Source: Nitrososphaerota archaeon (GTDB lineage: Archaea; Thermoproteota; Nitrososphaeria; Nitrososphaerales; UBA183). Taken from it: a stretch of 5,389 nt of DNA. Below, piece after piece: positions 1 through 5,389 of the stretch. The translations under genes were made by a program, and so were the position numbers. Each line of letters opens with the position of its first letter. Position 1 is the first letter of the stretch. The notes below the pieces were generated by a model, which had not been told where the DNA came from, searched no databases, and saw only the letters and a list, made by a program, of their open reading frames with translations. The stretch covers positions 1 to 5,389 of the forward strand of contig JAFMAA010000056.1 of assembly GCA_029785235.1 (NCBI GenBank), given 5' to 3'.

Positions 1-1
1 G

Positions 2-634
2 ATGGCCTTCGCAGCGTTCGCCGCGCTCGTCCATGACATGCTGGTGACGATCGGCATCTACGCGCTGTCGGGGTTCCAGGTGAGCCCGGACACGGTTATC
101 GCCTTCCTCACCGTCCTCGGCTACAGCCTCTACGACACGATCGTGGTCTTCGATCGAGTCGGCGAGAATACGAAGGCGCTCGTAAATAAGGGGAGACTCT
201 CGTATGCCGATTCGGTGAATCTCTCGCTGAACCAGGTCTTTATGCGGTCGGTTAATACTTCTTTGGTGGCAATTATTCCAGTCTTGTCGATCTTGGTTCT
301 CGGGGCATACGTTCTCGGTGCAACGACCTTGCGTGACTTTGGACTAGCGCTCTTTGTAGGTCTGACGACAGGTGCCTACTCCTCTATCGGAATAGCCTCT
401 CCGCTTCTTGCGATCTTCAAAGAGAGGGAGCCGAAGTACGCAGATTTGAAGGCTCGTCTCGCAAAGGTGGGGACGAGTGGGTTGCTGACTCCGAGAGCCG
501 CTGCCATGGCGGGAGATGGCGGAGCTTCCGTCTCATCAAACACGGTCGCTGGGGGTACGCAAACACCGCGCCCGAGGCCCGCTCCACGTAAGGTCTCCTC
601 GAAGCGGAAGCCCACTACGACCCGTCGATCGTAG
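2..634 (+). CDS. secF: Protein translocase subunit SecF (3' part, start outside window)
   Basis: SecF works with SecD in the cytoplasmic membrane to help the SecYEG channel export unfolded proteins, using the proton gradient. The visible 210 residues begin at TM3; TM1, the periplasmic P1 domain and TM2 lie upstream of the window. Numbering from the first visible codon, hydrophobic segments lie at about 3-24, 28-50, 86-107 and 111-139, matching TM3-TM6. Family signatures are VALVHD-like (ALVHD, 8-12), GYSLYDTIVVFDR (40-52), the RSVNTSL segment (82-88) and the FGLALFVG...SSIGIASPLLA stretch in TM6. After KEREPKY the protein ends in a cytoplasmic tail of about 65 residues, rich in Pro, Thr, Arg and Lys in its last 25. 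The in-frame ATG at base 2 is internal (Met in TM3), not the start. The TAG stop is at 632-634. Codon composition changes abruptly near base 152 (see findings). secD is expected just upstream. The identification is very secure. Confidence 0.95.
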   Translation: MAFAAFAALVHDMLVTIGIYALSGFQVSPDTVIAFLTVLGYSLYDTIVVFDRVGENTKALVNKGRLSYADSVNLSLNQVFMRSVNTSLVAIIPVLSILVLGAYVLGATTLRDFGLALFVGLTTGAYSSIGIASPLLAIFKEREPKYADLKARLAKVGTSGLLTPRAAAMAGDGGASVSSNTVAGGTQTPRPRPAPRKVSSKRKPTTTRRS

Positions 635-636
635 AG

Positions 637-657
637 CTCCGGCCCCTGGCCTTGGAG
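637..657 (+). other. Small GC-rich hairpin after secF, possible weak terminator or processing site
   Basis: Just after the secF stop, CTCC GGCC (637-644) can pair with GGCC (648-651) and GGAG (654-657) around a CCT loop, with a 2-nt TT bulge. This gives about 8 GC-rich pairs. No T-run follows, so it is not a canonical intrinsic terminator. It could be a weak terminator, an RNA-stability element or chance. The pairing is seen directly; the role is not supported. Confidence 0.25.
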
Positions 658-659
658 GC

Positions 660-685
660 GAGTAATCTGGTTCTCGACTAATCTG
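660..685 (+). repeat. Short direct repeat in the secF-rel gap
   Basis: The 10-mer GASTAATCTG occurs at 660-669 (GAGTAATCTG) and 676-685 (GACTAATCTG), with one mismatch and start points 16 bp apart. It sits directly upstream of rel in the 59-bp gap. It could be a pair of regulator half-sites or duplicated -10-like hexamers (TAATCT in each copy). It could also be chance. Confidence 0.35.
679..684 (+). promoter_or_regulatory. Possible -10 element (TAATCT) for a near-leaderless rel transcript
   Basis: TAATCT fits the actinobacterial TANNNT -10 pattern and ends 9 nt before the rel ATG. Transcription would then start at about 691-694, giving almost no leader. This would fit the lack of a good Shine-Dalgarno before rel; only GAG at 685-687 is present. 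No convincing -35 is visible at the usual distance: TTGGAG at 652-657 is too far away at 21 bp. This is an inference from position and sequence only. Confidence 0.25.
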
Positions 686-693
686 AGCTACGT

Positions 694-2997
694 ATGGCTA
701 ATCCTGCCGCTTGGTCGAGTGAAATACTTAGTGTTGAGCCCTTGAAGGGAAAGTTCAGCACGTTCCATCCCGGAGGATCACAGGCGGTTATCGAAGATGC
801 CTTCCTGTTGGCCGCAGATGCCCACCATGGGCAGTTCCGTCACTCAGGCGAGCCCTACTTTACTCATCCGATAGCAGTAGCTGAGATCGTCGCCGATCTT
901 GGAGTCGACGAAACGACGATAGCGGCTGCGTTGCTGCACGACGCTGTAGAGGATACATCTGTGAAGCTCTCCGACGTCGAAGATCGCTTTGGTCCGGAGG
1001 TCGCACAGATCGTCGATGGGGTCACCAAGTTAGACCGGTTGAGCTTTGAGTCCAAGGAGGCACAACAGTCCGCCACGATGCGGAAGATGCTGCTCGCCAT
1101 GGCGAAGGATCCACGAGTTCTCGTGATTAAGTTGGCGGACCGGCTCCACAACATGCGAACGATCTCGGCTCTTGAACCTTTCAAACAACGTCGTATTGCA
1201 CAAGAGACCATGGACATCTACGCTCCTCTCGCTCATCGCCTCGGCATTCAGGAGCTGAAGTGGCAGTTGGAGGACCTTGCATTCGCTGCGCTGCATCCGC
1301 GCCGTTTTGCCGAGATCGAGCTGATGGTGACGTTACGTGCTCCTGAGCGTGAGGCGTATCTGAGAGAGGTTATCGCCCAGGCACGTGATCGTCTCGCACT
1401 CGTTGGTATTGAGGCCGAGGTTCGGGGACGGCCGAAGCATCTCTGGTCGATCTACGAAAAGATGGTCGTCAAGGAGAAGGACTTCTCGTCCATCTACGAC
1501 ATTATCGGAATGCGAATCGTTACCGAGTCTGAGAAGGATTGTTGGGCTGCTTTGGGAGTGATTCACTCCATCTGGAATCCGGTCCCGGGTCGGTTCAAAG
1601 ATTACGTTAACGCTCCGAAGTTCAATCTCTATCAATCGCTGCACACGACCGTGATTTTAGGAAGCGGTAATCCATTGGAGGTACAGCTGCGAACTCGAGA
1701 TATGCACCGCCGTGCGGAGTTTGGAGTCGCTGCACACTGGGTCTATAAGGAGGGTGAGTCCGACGGGGAGATGGCGTGGTTACATCGGATCGTCGATTGG
1801 CAGCGAGACACCCCCGACCCCTTGGAGTTTTTGGAGAATCTCAAACTCGATCTCGTGGCCGACGAGGTCTACGTTTTTACACCAAAGGGTCGGGTCCTGA
1901 CCCTTCCGATCGGAGCAACGCCTCTGGACTTTGCCTATGCCGTGCATACTGAGGTCGGACATCGCTGTATTGGAGCCAAGGTCAACCAACGACTCGTCCC
2001 TCTTGACTCTAAGTTGCGGTCCGGAGACACGGTGGAGATCTTTACGTCGAAGGTCCAAAGTGCTGGTCCCTCTAGGGACTGGCTGAAGATCGTCGTCACT
2101 CCACGTGCCCGCAATAAGATTCGGCAGTGGTTCTCGAAAGAGCGGCGAGACGAAGCGGTGGAGTCAGGAAAGGAAGAGCTTCAGAGGGCGCTTCGAAAAG
2201 AAGGGCTCTCGACCCAGAAGCATCTCTCTGCCACTGGCCTGGCGCAACTTGCGACGCTCTCTGGATTCAACGATGGGGAGGGCCTTCTTGCGGGAGTGGG
2301 TGAGGGGCATCTCAGCGCGAAATCCGTAGTTGCTAAGCTGCTGCGCGAGGTTTACAAACGTGATGACGACCTCGAACCTCCTATTGTGGCTCTCGCTCCG
2401 GCCTCGAGACGTCGATCGCGAAGCGGACCGGGTATCTACGTTGAAGGTCTTGACGACGTCATGGTTCGGCTCTCGAAGTGCTGCGCGCCGGTTCCTGGCG
2501 ACGATATCATCGGTTTTATTACTCGGGGGCGGGGCGTGTCGATTCATCGCTCTGACTGTTCCAATGCACATGCTCTCTTTAGCTCTGATGTCGAACGAGT
2601 GATCGATGTTGAGTGGGACCGAGAGGCAACAGGGAGTTTTGCTACGTCGATCGAACTCCGCTCACTCGATCGTTCGAGACTCTTGGCGGATGTGACTCGA
2701 GTCCTCTCGGAGTATCACGTCAACATCCTCTCGAGTTCGTCGCATGCGGGCAAGGATCGAGTCTCGAGGATGCGTTTTGAGTTTGAGCTCGCTGATGCCA
2801 CGCATCTGGAGTCTATTTTGAACTCATTACGGCAACTCGATGGTGTTTATAGCGCGTATCGGCTACTCCCTCAAGGTGAGCGTCCCGCGGTCGTCGGTGC
2901 CGGAGCGACCGACTCAATCGGCGAGGAGTCTGGTCTTGGAGAGTCGGTCGGATTAGCGAAGGCGTTGGGCAGTTCGGCCGGCGGCGAACAAGTATGA
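694..2997 (+). CDS. rel: Bifunctional (p)ppGpp synthetase/hydrolase Rel
   Basis: Rel makes the alarmone (p)ppGpp from ATP and GDP/GTP when uncharged tRNA enters the ribosome, and hydrolyses it when amino acids return. The 767 residues match the usual long-RSH length (about 720-790) and all domains are present. The hydrolase HD domain (about 35-200) has R49, H58, H82-D83 and D149, the expected Mn-site pattern. The synthetase domain (about 238-350) has D269, the R300-F301-K302-D303 motif typical of bifunctional Rel/SpoT rather than RelA (EXDD), YQSLHTTV (313-320) and E329. The TGS domain (about 390-450) has H418. A helical linker spans about 460-560. The zinc-finger domain has C596, C597, H618 and C622 in canonical spacing. 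The ACT/RRM domain covers about 645-725, followed by a Gly/Ser/Ala-rich tail of about 40 residues. ATG 694 is the only start after the in-frame stop at 679; its Shine-Dalgarno is poor. The stop TGA at 2995-2997 overlaps a downstream ATG. Both activities should be functional. Confidence 0.97.
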   Translation: MANPAAWSSEILSVEPLKGKFSTFHPGGSQAVIEDAFLLAADAHHGQFRHSGEPYFTHPIAVAEIVADLGVDETTIAAALLHDAVEDTSVKLSDVEDRFGPEVAQIVDGVTKLDRLSFESKEAQQSATMRKMLLAMAKDPRVLVIKLADRLHNMRTISALEPFKQRRIAQETMDIYAPLAHRLGIQELKWQLEDLAFAALHPRRFAEIELMVTLRAPEREAYLREVIAQARDRLALVGIEAEVRGRPKHLWSIYEKMVVKEKDFSSIYDIIGMRIVTESEKDCWAALGVIHSIWNPVPGRFKDYVNAPKFNLYQSLHTTVILGSGNPLEVQLRTRDMHRRAEFGVAAHWVYKEGESDGEMAWLHRIVDWQRDTPDPLEFLENLKLDLVADEVYVFTPKGRVLTLPIGATPLDFAYAVHTEVGHRCIGAKVNQRLVPLDSKLRSGDTVEIFTSKVQSAGPSRDWLKIVVTPRARNKIRQWFSKERRDEAVESGKEELQRALRKEGLSTQKHLSATGLAQLATLSGFNDGEGLLAGVGEGHLSAKSVVAKLLREVYKRDDDLEPPIVALAPASRRRSRSGPGIYVEGLDDVMVRLSKCCAPVPGDDIIGFITRGRGVSIHRSDCSNAHALFSSDVERVIDVEWDREATGSFATSIELRSLDRSRLLADVTRVLSEYHVNILSSSSHAGKDRVSRMRFEFELADATHLESILNSLRQLDGVYSAYRLLPQGERPAVVGAGATDSIGEESGLGESVGLAKALGSSAGGEQV

Positions 2998-3081
2998 CGG
3001 GTCAGTTCGGCGTGCGCGCTCCTCGTCTGGAATTGGGGCAGATTTGGTGACGGTTGTGTCTCTGGGACGGTCTTGTTGATG
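2994..3081 (+). other. Relay of overlapping stop/start codons with two mini-ORFs (18 and 10 codons)
   Basis: ATGA at 2994-2997 overlaps the rel stop and opens an 18-codon ORF (MTGQFGVRAPRLELGQIW, stop 3048-3050). GTGA at 3047-3050 overlaps that stop and opens a 10-codon ORF (MTVVSLGRSC, stop 3077-3079). TGATG at 3077-3081 overlaps that stop and opens the DUF948-like gene at 3079. Each junction is a classic translational-coupling arrangement, so ribosomes leaving rel could reinitiate three times to reach the next gene. I see no strong Shine-Dalgarno before either mini-ORF, and the peptides resemble nothing I recognise. The codon overlaps are certain; whether they are translated is inference, and chance is possible in GC-rich DNA. 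Confidence 0.3.
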
Positions 3082-3444
3082 ACGGCCGTGATAGCTATTG
3101 GTGTCACTGTTCTCGTGCTGGCGTCGCTGACGGGTGTGGTCGTGTCGCTCATGGTGCTCCGTGAGGCACGAGCTACTTTGAACGCTACGCAACGGCTCTT
3201 CGACTCCCTCCAACGTGAAACGATCGATCTTGTGAAGGAGTCGACAACGATGCTCGTCGGGACGAGAAAGGAGATGGCCCGTGCGCAAGACCTTGTCGAG
3301 CTCTCCGAGGTGCGCTCGCAAGCGTACACCTCGGCTTCACGACTCGCACTTCACGCCGTCGCAGCACCGATTATTCGCTTTCGTGCGCTTAGGCTGGGGA
3401 TTCGGCGAGGGGTAGAGCTTTTTCGCTCGCGAAGGAAAGGATAG
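3079..3444 (+). CDS. DUF948-like single-pass membrane protein
   Basis: This is a 121-residue protein of unknown function. A hydrophobic N-terminal segment (about 3-27, Ala/Val/Leu/Ile) is a single membrane anchor. It is followed by a charged, probably helical and possibly coiled-coil region (about 28-85) and a basic C-terminal end (about 100-121; RFRALRLGIRRG, then RSRRKG). The positive charges after the anchor place the C-terminal part in the cytoplasm. Architecture, size, the late hydrophobic-then-GIRRG segment and position two genes before alaS all match the DUF948 proteins found at this spot in many actinobacteria. I infer this by pattern, not by search. The start chosen is ATG 3079, with GGGACGG at 3064-3070 as a weak ribosome site; TTG at 3073 and 3076 are alternatives, and no other start exists in frame after rel. 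It ends at TAG 3442-3444, 6 bp before the next gene. Confidence 0.75.
   Translation: MTAVIAIGVTVLVLASLTGVVVSLMVLREARATLNATQRLFDSLQRETIDLVKESTTMLVGTRKEMARAQDLVELSEVRSQAYTSASRLALHAVAAPIIRFRALRLGIRRGVELFRSRRKG
3436..3441 (+). promoter_or_regulatory. Ribosome binding site deciding the GTG start of the DUF6167-like gene
   Basis: AAAGGA lies 9 nt before GTG 3451, within the end of the DUF948-like gene. It supports the GTG start, although TTG 3454 immediately after it could also be used. Confidence 0.5.
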
Positions 3445-3450
3445 GTCTCG

Positions 3451-3771
3451 GTGTTGTCGCGCATTCGGTGGTTCTCGCTCGGACTGGGTGTTGGTTCATA
3501 TCTCGTAATCAAAGGGGAGCGAATGGTCCGCTCGAAGGTAGAGGCTCTTGACCCTTCCAATGTCATCAAAAGGGGTGGTGAGGCCCTCGTAGGGCTCAGC
3601 GATGATCTCGTTGAATCGTTCCTGGGAGGGATCGATACCTGGAGAGGTGAACTATCAAAAGCGCGCGGTGCGACGGTCCTTGAAGGTAGGGCGGAAGAGA
3701 TCGCCTCGAGACCGAGCGCTCCTCGCAGTGTGGCCACGAAGGTCAATTCTCAGAGGAGGATGCAACGGTGA
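3451..3771 (+). CDS. Small DUF6167-like protein upstream of alaS
   Basis: This is a 106-residue protein of unknown function. The N terminus has R4, R6 and W7, then a glycine-spaced hydrophobic stretch (about 7-20, LGLGVGSYLVI), then a basic and helical segment (KGERMVRSKVEALDP, 21-35). An amphipathic region (about 38-72, with W64) follows, then a Ser/Arg-rich probably disordered tail (about 78-106). The order 'aromatic, Gly-rich hydrophobic segment, LxP, helix' and the location between a DUF948-like gene and alaS match the actinobacterial DUF6167 family. This is inferred from pattern and synteny, so family membership is moderately sure and function unknown. It probably associates with the membrane beside the DUF948-like protein. 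The start is GTG 3451, 6 bp after the previous stop. The stop TGA at 3769-3771 overlaps the alaS GTG (GTGA), and the alaS ribosome site lies inside its last codons, which suggests translational coupling. Confidence 0.65.
   Translation: MLSRIRWFSLGLGVGSYLVIKGERMVRSKVEALDPSNVIKRGGEALVGLSDDLVESFLGGIDTWRGELSKARGATVLEGRAEEIASRPSAPRSVATKVNSQRRMQR
3754..3759 (+). promoter_or_regulatory. Strong Shine-Dalgarno for alaS
   Basis: A perfect AGGAGG lies 8 nt before GTG 3768 and inside the coding end of the preceding gene. It is the best ribosome site in the window and fixes the alaS start. A decoy ATG at 3760 is only 0 nt away and is in the frame of the upstream gene, so it is not used. Confidence 0.85.
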
Positions 3772-5389
3772 ACGCAGACGAACTCCGACGAGAGTTCACT
3801 CGTTTCTTTGTCGATCGGGACCATATGGTCATCCCTTCGGCCTCTCTCATACCTCACGACTCGACGGTGCTTTTCACAGTGGCGGGGATGGTTCCATTTA
3901 AGCCTTACTTCTTGGGTGAGGAACGGCCACCGAGTGCACGTGCCACGTCTATCCAAAAGTGCATGCGTGCTGGAGGCAAGCACAATGATCTCGATCAGAT
4001 CGGTCAGACCTCCCGTCACATGACCTTTTTTGAGATGCTCGGAAACTTCTCGTTTGGGGACTACTTTAAGGACTTGGCCATACCCTTTGCGTGGTCGCTC
4101 GTTACCGAAGTCTTGGGCTTTGATCCGTCTCAGTTGTGGGTGACGGTGCATACCAGCGATGATGAAGCGGAACAACTGTGGCTAGATGTCGTTGGAGTGC
4201 GACCGGAACGAATTCAGCGCCTTGAAGCGGACAACTGGTGGCAGATGGCAGATACTGGGCCTTGTGGTCCGTCCTCTGAGATCTTCATTGATCGTGGTCC
4301 CAGTTTCGGTGCCGATGGGGGACCGGCCTACGGTGGAGACGATCGCTTCATTGAGATCTGGAATCTCGTCTTTATGCAGTACCTTCGCGCAAGCGATGGC
4401 ACACTCTCGCAACTTCCGAAGCCCTGTATCGACACTGGTGCGGGTCTTGAACGTATACTTTCGATCTTGCAAGGGAAAGACTCTGTTTTCGAGTCTGACC
4501 TTCTCCTTCCTATTCTCGATGCGGCGAGTTCTGTGACTGGCGTTGGCTATGGTCGAGATGAGGTGAGCGACGTTGGACTTCGCATTCTCGCTGATCACGC
4601 TCGTGCAACGAGCTTCCTCGTCGCTGACGGCGTCTTCCCGACGAATGAGGGTCGCGGTTATGTCCTACGGCGGATCATTCGCCGAATGGTGGTCCGTGCC
4701 CATCTCCTCGGTGCTCGTGGCAATATCGCACAACCGTTGATCTCGAAGGTTATTGAAGTCATGGGTGATCACTATCGTGAACTTCCTCAGAATCGCGACA
4801 TGATCTCTTCCGTGGTCGAACGAGAGGAGGCGCTCTTCCGTGATCGACTGACGGTCGGTTTCCAGCTCTTCGAAGATCAGATTGAAGAGCACAAGATCTC
4901 TGGTGAAGTTGCTTTTCGACTTCACGATACCTACGGATTTCCGATAGAGCTGACGCAAGAGATTGCGCTCGAGCGTGGAGTAGAGGTCGATCGGCAAGGT
5001 TTCGACCAAGAGATGGAGAGAGCGCGATCGCTCTCTCGATCCGCAGGTCTCAAAGGTGCTGATGACGCCGGACTTAAAGAGCGAGTGATCGAGATAGCGG
5101 AGCGCTATGGACGATCGAACTTTGTTGGCTACGAACGCTTAGAAGAGAGTGGTCGACTGCTGGCGCTCGTCACCGACGACGATGGTGCGATGGTCGCCTT
5201 CTTTGATCAGACTCCCTTCTATCCGGAGGGAGGAGGCCAGGTGGGAGACCGAGGCGAGCTGCTCTCCGATGCTGGTCGTGCGCTCGTTGTTGATACAACT
5301 GCTCCCTTGCCTGGGCTGATCGGTCATCGAATCGAGATGATTGAAGGAAGCTTTGAACCCGGTCAGAGCGTGAAAATGGTCGTGGATCA
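3768..5389 (+). CDS. alaS: Alanyl-tRNA synthetase (5' part, runs off the right edge)
   Basis: AlaS, a class II synthetase in the cytoplasm, charges tRNA-Ala with alanine using ATP and edits mischarged Ser and Gly. I translated 540 complete codons; the family is usually about 880-900 residues, so about 60% is present. Motifs of the aminoacylation domain, in order: CMRAGGKHNDL (65-75), RHMTFFEMLGNFSFGDYFK (83-101), ADTGPCGPSSEI (161-172), WNLVFMQY, and class II motif 3 IDTGAGLER (221-229). The tRNA-recognition region includes ADHARATSFLVADG (275-288), NEGRGYVLRRIIRR (293-306) and LHDTYGFP (385-392). The second-domain signature TPFYPEGGGQVGD (482-494) starts the editing region; the zinc-binding HxxxH and CxxxH motifs and the C-Ala domain lie beyond the window. 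It starts at GTG 3768, overlapping the previous stop by 4 bp. One small departure is Ser169 where many family members have Cys (GPCGPCSE). Confidence 0.98.
   Translation, partial: MNADELRREFTRFFVDRDHMVIPSASLIPHDSTVLFTVAGMVPFKPYFLGEERPPSARATSIQKCMRAGGKHNDLDQIGQTSRHMTFFEMLGNFSFGDYFKDLAIPFAWSLVTEVLGFDPSQLWVTVHTSDDEAEQLWLDVVGVRPERIQRLEADNWWQMADTGPCGPSSEIFIDRGPSFGADGGPAYGGDDRFIEIWNLVFMQYLRASDGTLSQLPKPCIDTGAGLERILSILQGKDSVFESDLLLPILDAASSVTGVGYGRDEVSDVGLRILADHARATSFLVADGVFPTNEGRGYVLRRIIRRMVVRAHLLGARGNIAQPLISKVIEVMGDHYRELPQNRDMISSVVEREEALFRDRLTVGFQLFEDQIEEHKISGEVAFRLHDTYGFPIELTQEIALERGVEVDRQGFDQEMERARSLSRSAGLKGADDAGLKERVIEIAERYGRSNFVGYERLEESGRLLALVTDDDGAMVAFFDQTPFYPEGGGQVGDRGELLSDAGRALVVDTTAPLPGLIGHRIEMIEGSFEPGQSVKMVVD

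Noticed and set aside
2164..2571. 135-codon open frame on the - strand inside rel
   Set aside because: It lies fully antisense to a conserved, intact rel domain region. The translation looks like composition-driven shadow (Arg/Ser-rich), with no recognisable domain and no own ribosome site that I can see.
2871..3329. Overlapping - strand open frames (152 and 122 codons) across the end of rel and the DUF948-like gene
   Set aside because: They span two + strand genes and their gap, are rich in Ser/Arg/Thr, and show no domain. The + strand reading with a membrane anchor and synteny is far more plausible.
3079..3444. DUF948-like gene as a toxin, holin or phage membrane protein
   Set aside because: A single anchor plus a long charged helical part, tight linkage to alaS and a matching neighbour favour the conserved actinobacterial pair; nothing phage-like is nearby.
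3602..3901. 99-codon + strand frame bridging the DUF6167-like gene and alaS
   Set aside because: It overlaps two better-supported genes in another frame, has no family features, and ignores the strong AGGAGG-GTG start of alaS.
3750..4598. Open frames of about 140 codons on the - strand opposite the start of alaS
   Set aside because: The + strand here encodes unbroken AlaS motifs. The antisense frames lack any recognisable features and are explained by alaS codon composition.
1..5389. Mobile element, CRISPR, phage, toxin-antitoxin, defence or tRNA/rRNA genes
   Set aside because: I looked on both strands and found no terminal inverted repeats, repeat-spacer pattern, transposase or integrase motifs, or tRNA cloverleaf. 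All the space is taken by housekeeping genes with short gaps.

Overview
This window looks like ordinary chromosomal housekeeping DNA from an actinobacterium. All genes lie on the + strand and are tightly packed, with moderate GC (mid-50s % by eye) and frequent GTG starts. The SecF sequence, a single bifunctional Rel of the RFKD type, and a pair of small membrane-anchored proteins (DUF948-like and DUF6167-like) directly before alaS are all typical of Actinomycetota. The moderate GC together with this layout makes me think of the class Acidimicrobiia (for example Ferrimicrobium-like organisms), but that placement is an inference and not proven here.

Layout: (1) 2-634 is the 3' part of secF, a protein-export channel accessory subunit, with its start outside the window. 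(2) 635-693 is a 59-bp gap holding a small hairpin, a 10-bp direct repeat and a possible -10 element. (3) 694-2997 is a complete rel, the (p)ppGpp synthetase/hydrolase, with all domains and active-site residues intact. (4) 2998-3078 is a short gap in which two mini-ORFs form a chain of overlapping stop and start codons. (5) 3079-3444 is a DUF948-like single-pass membrane protein with a predicted helical cytoplasmic part. (6) 3451-3771 is a small DUF6167-like protein with a glycine-rich hydrophobic N terminus. (7) 3768 to the right edge is alaS (alanyl-tRNA synthetase), overlapping the previous gene by 4 bp and preceded by a near-perfect Shine-Dalgarno. Its 540 visible codons cover the aminoacylation domain and the start of the editing domain.

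How they fit together: the small spacings and overlaps suggest that rel, the two small genes and alaS are co-transcribed, perhaps together with secF. That would place an enzyme that senses uncharged tRNA at the ribosome (Rel) in one unit with an enzyme that charges tRNA (AlaS). In many actinobacteria secD-secF-apt-rel and DUF948-DUF6167-alaS-ruvX are separate blocks. Here they appear joined and apt is absent between secF and rel.

I see no mobile element, CRISPR array, RNA gene, phage gene or defence system, and no clear candidate for an undescribed system. The observations most worth checking are a sharp codon-composition break inside secF near base 152, the stop/start relay between rel and the DUF948-like gene, the joined gene order, and a strong excess of the palindrome CGATCG.
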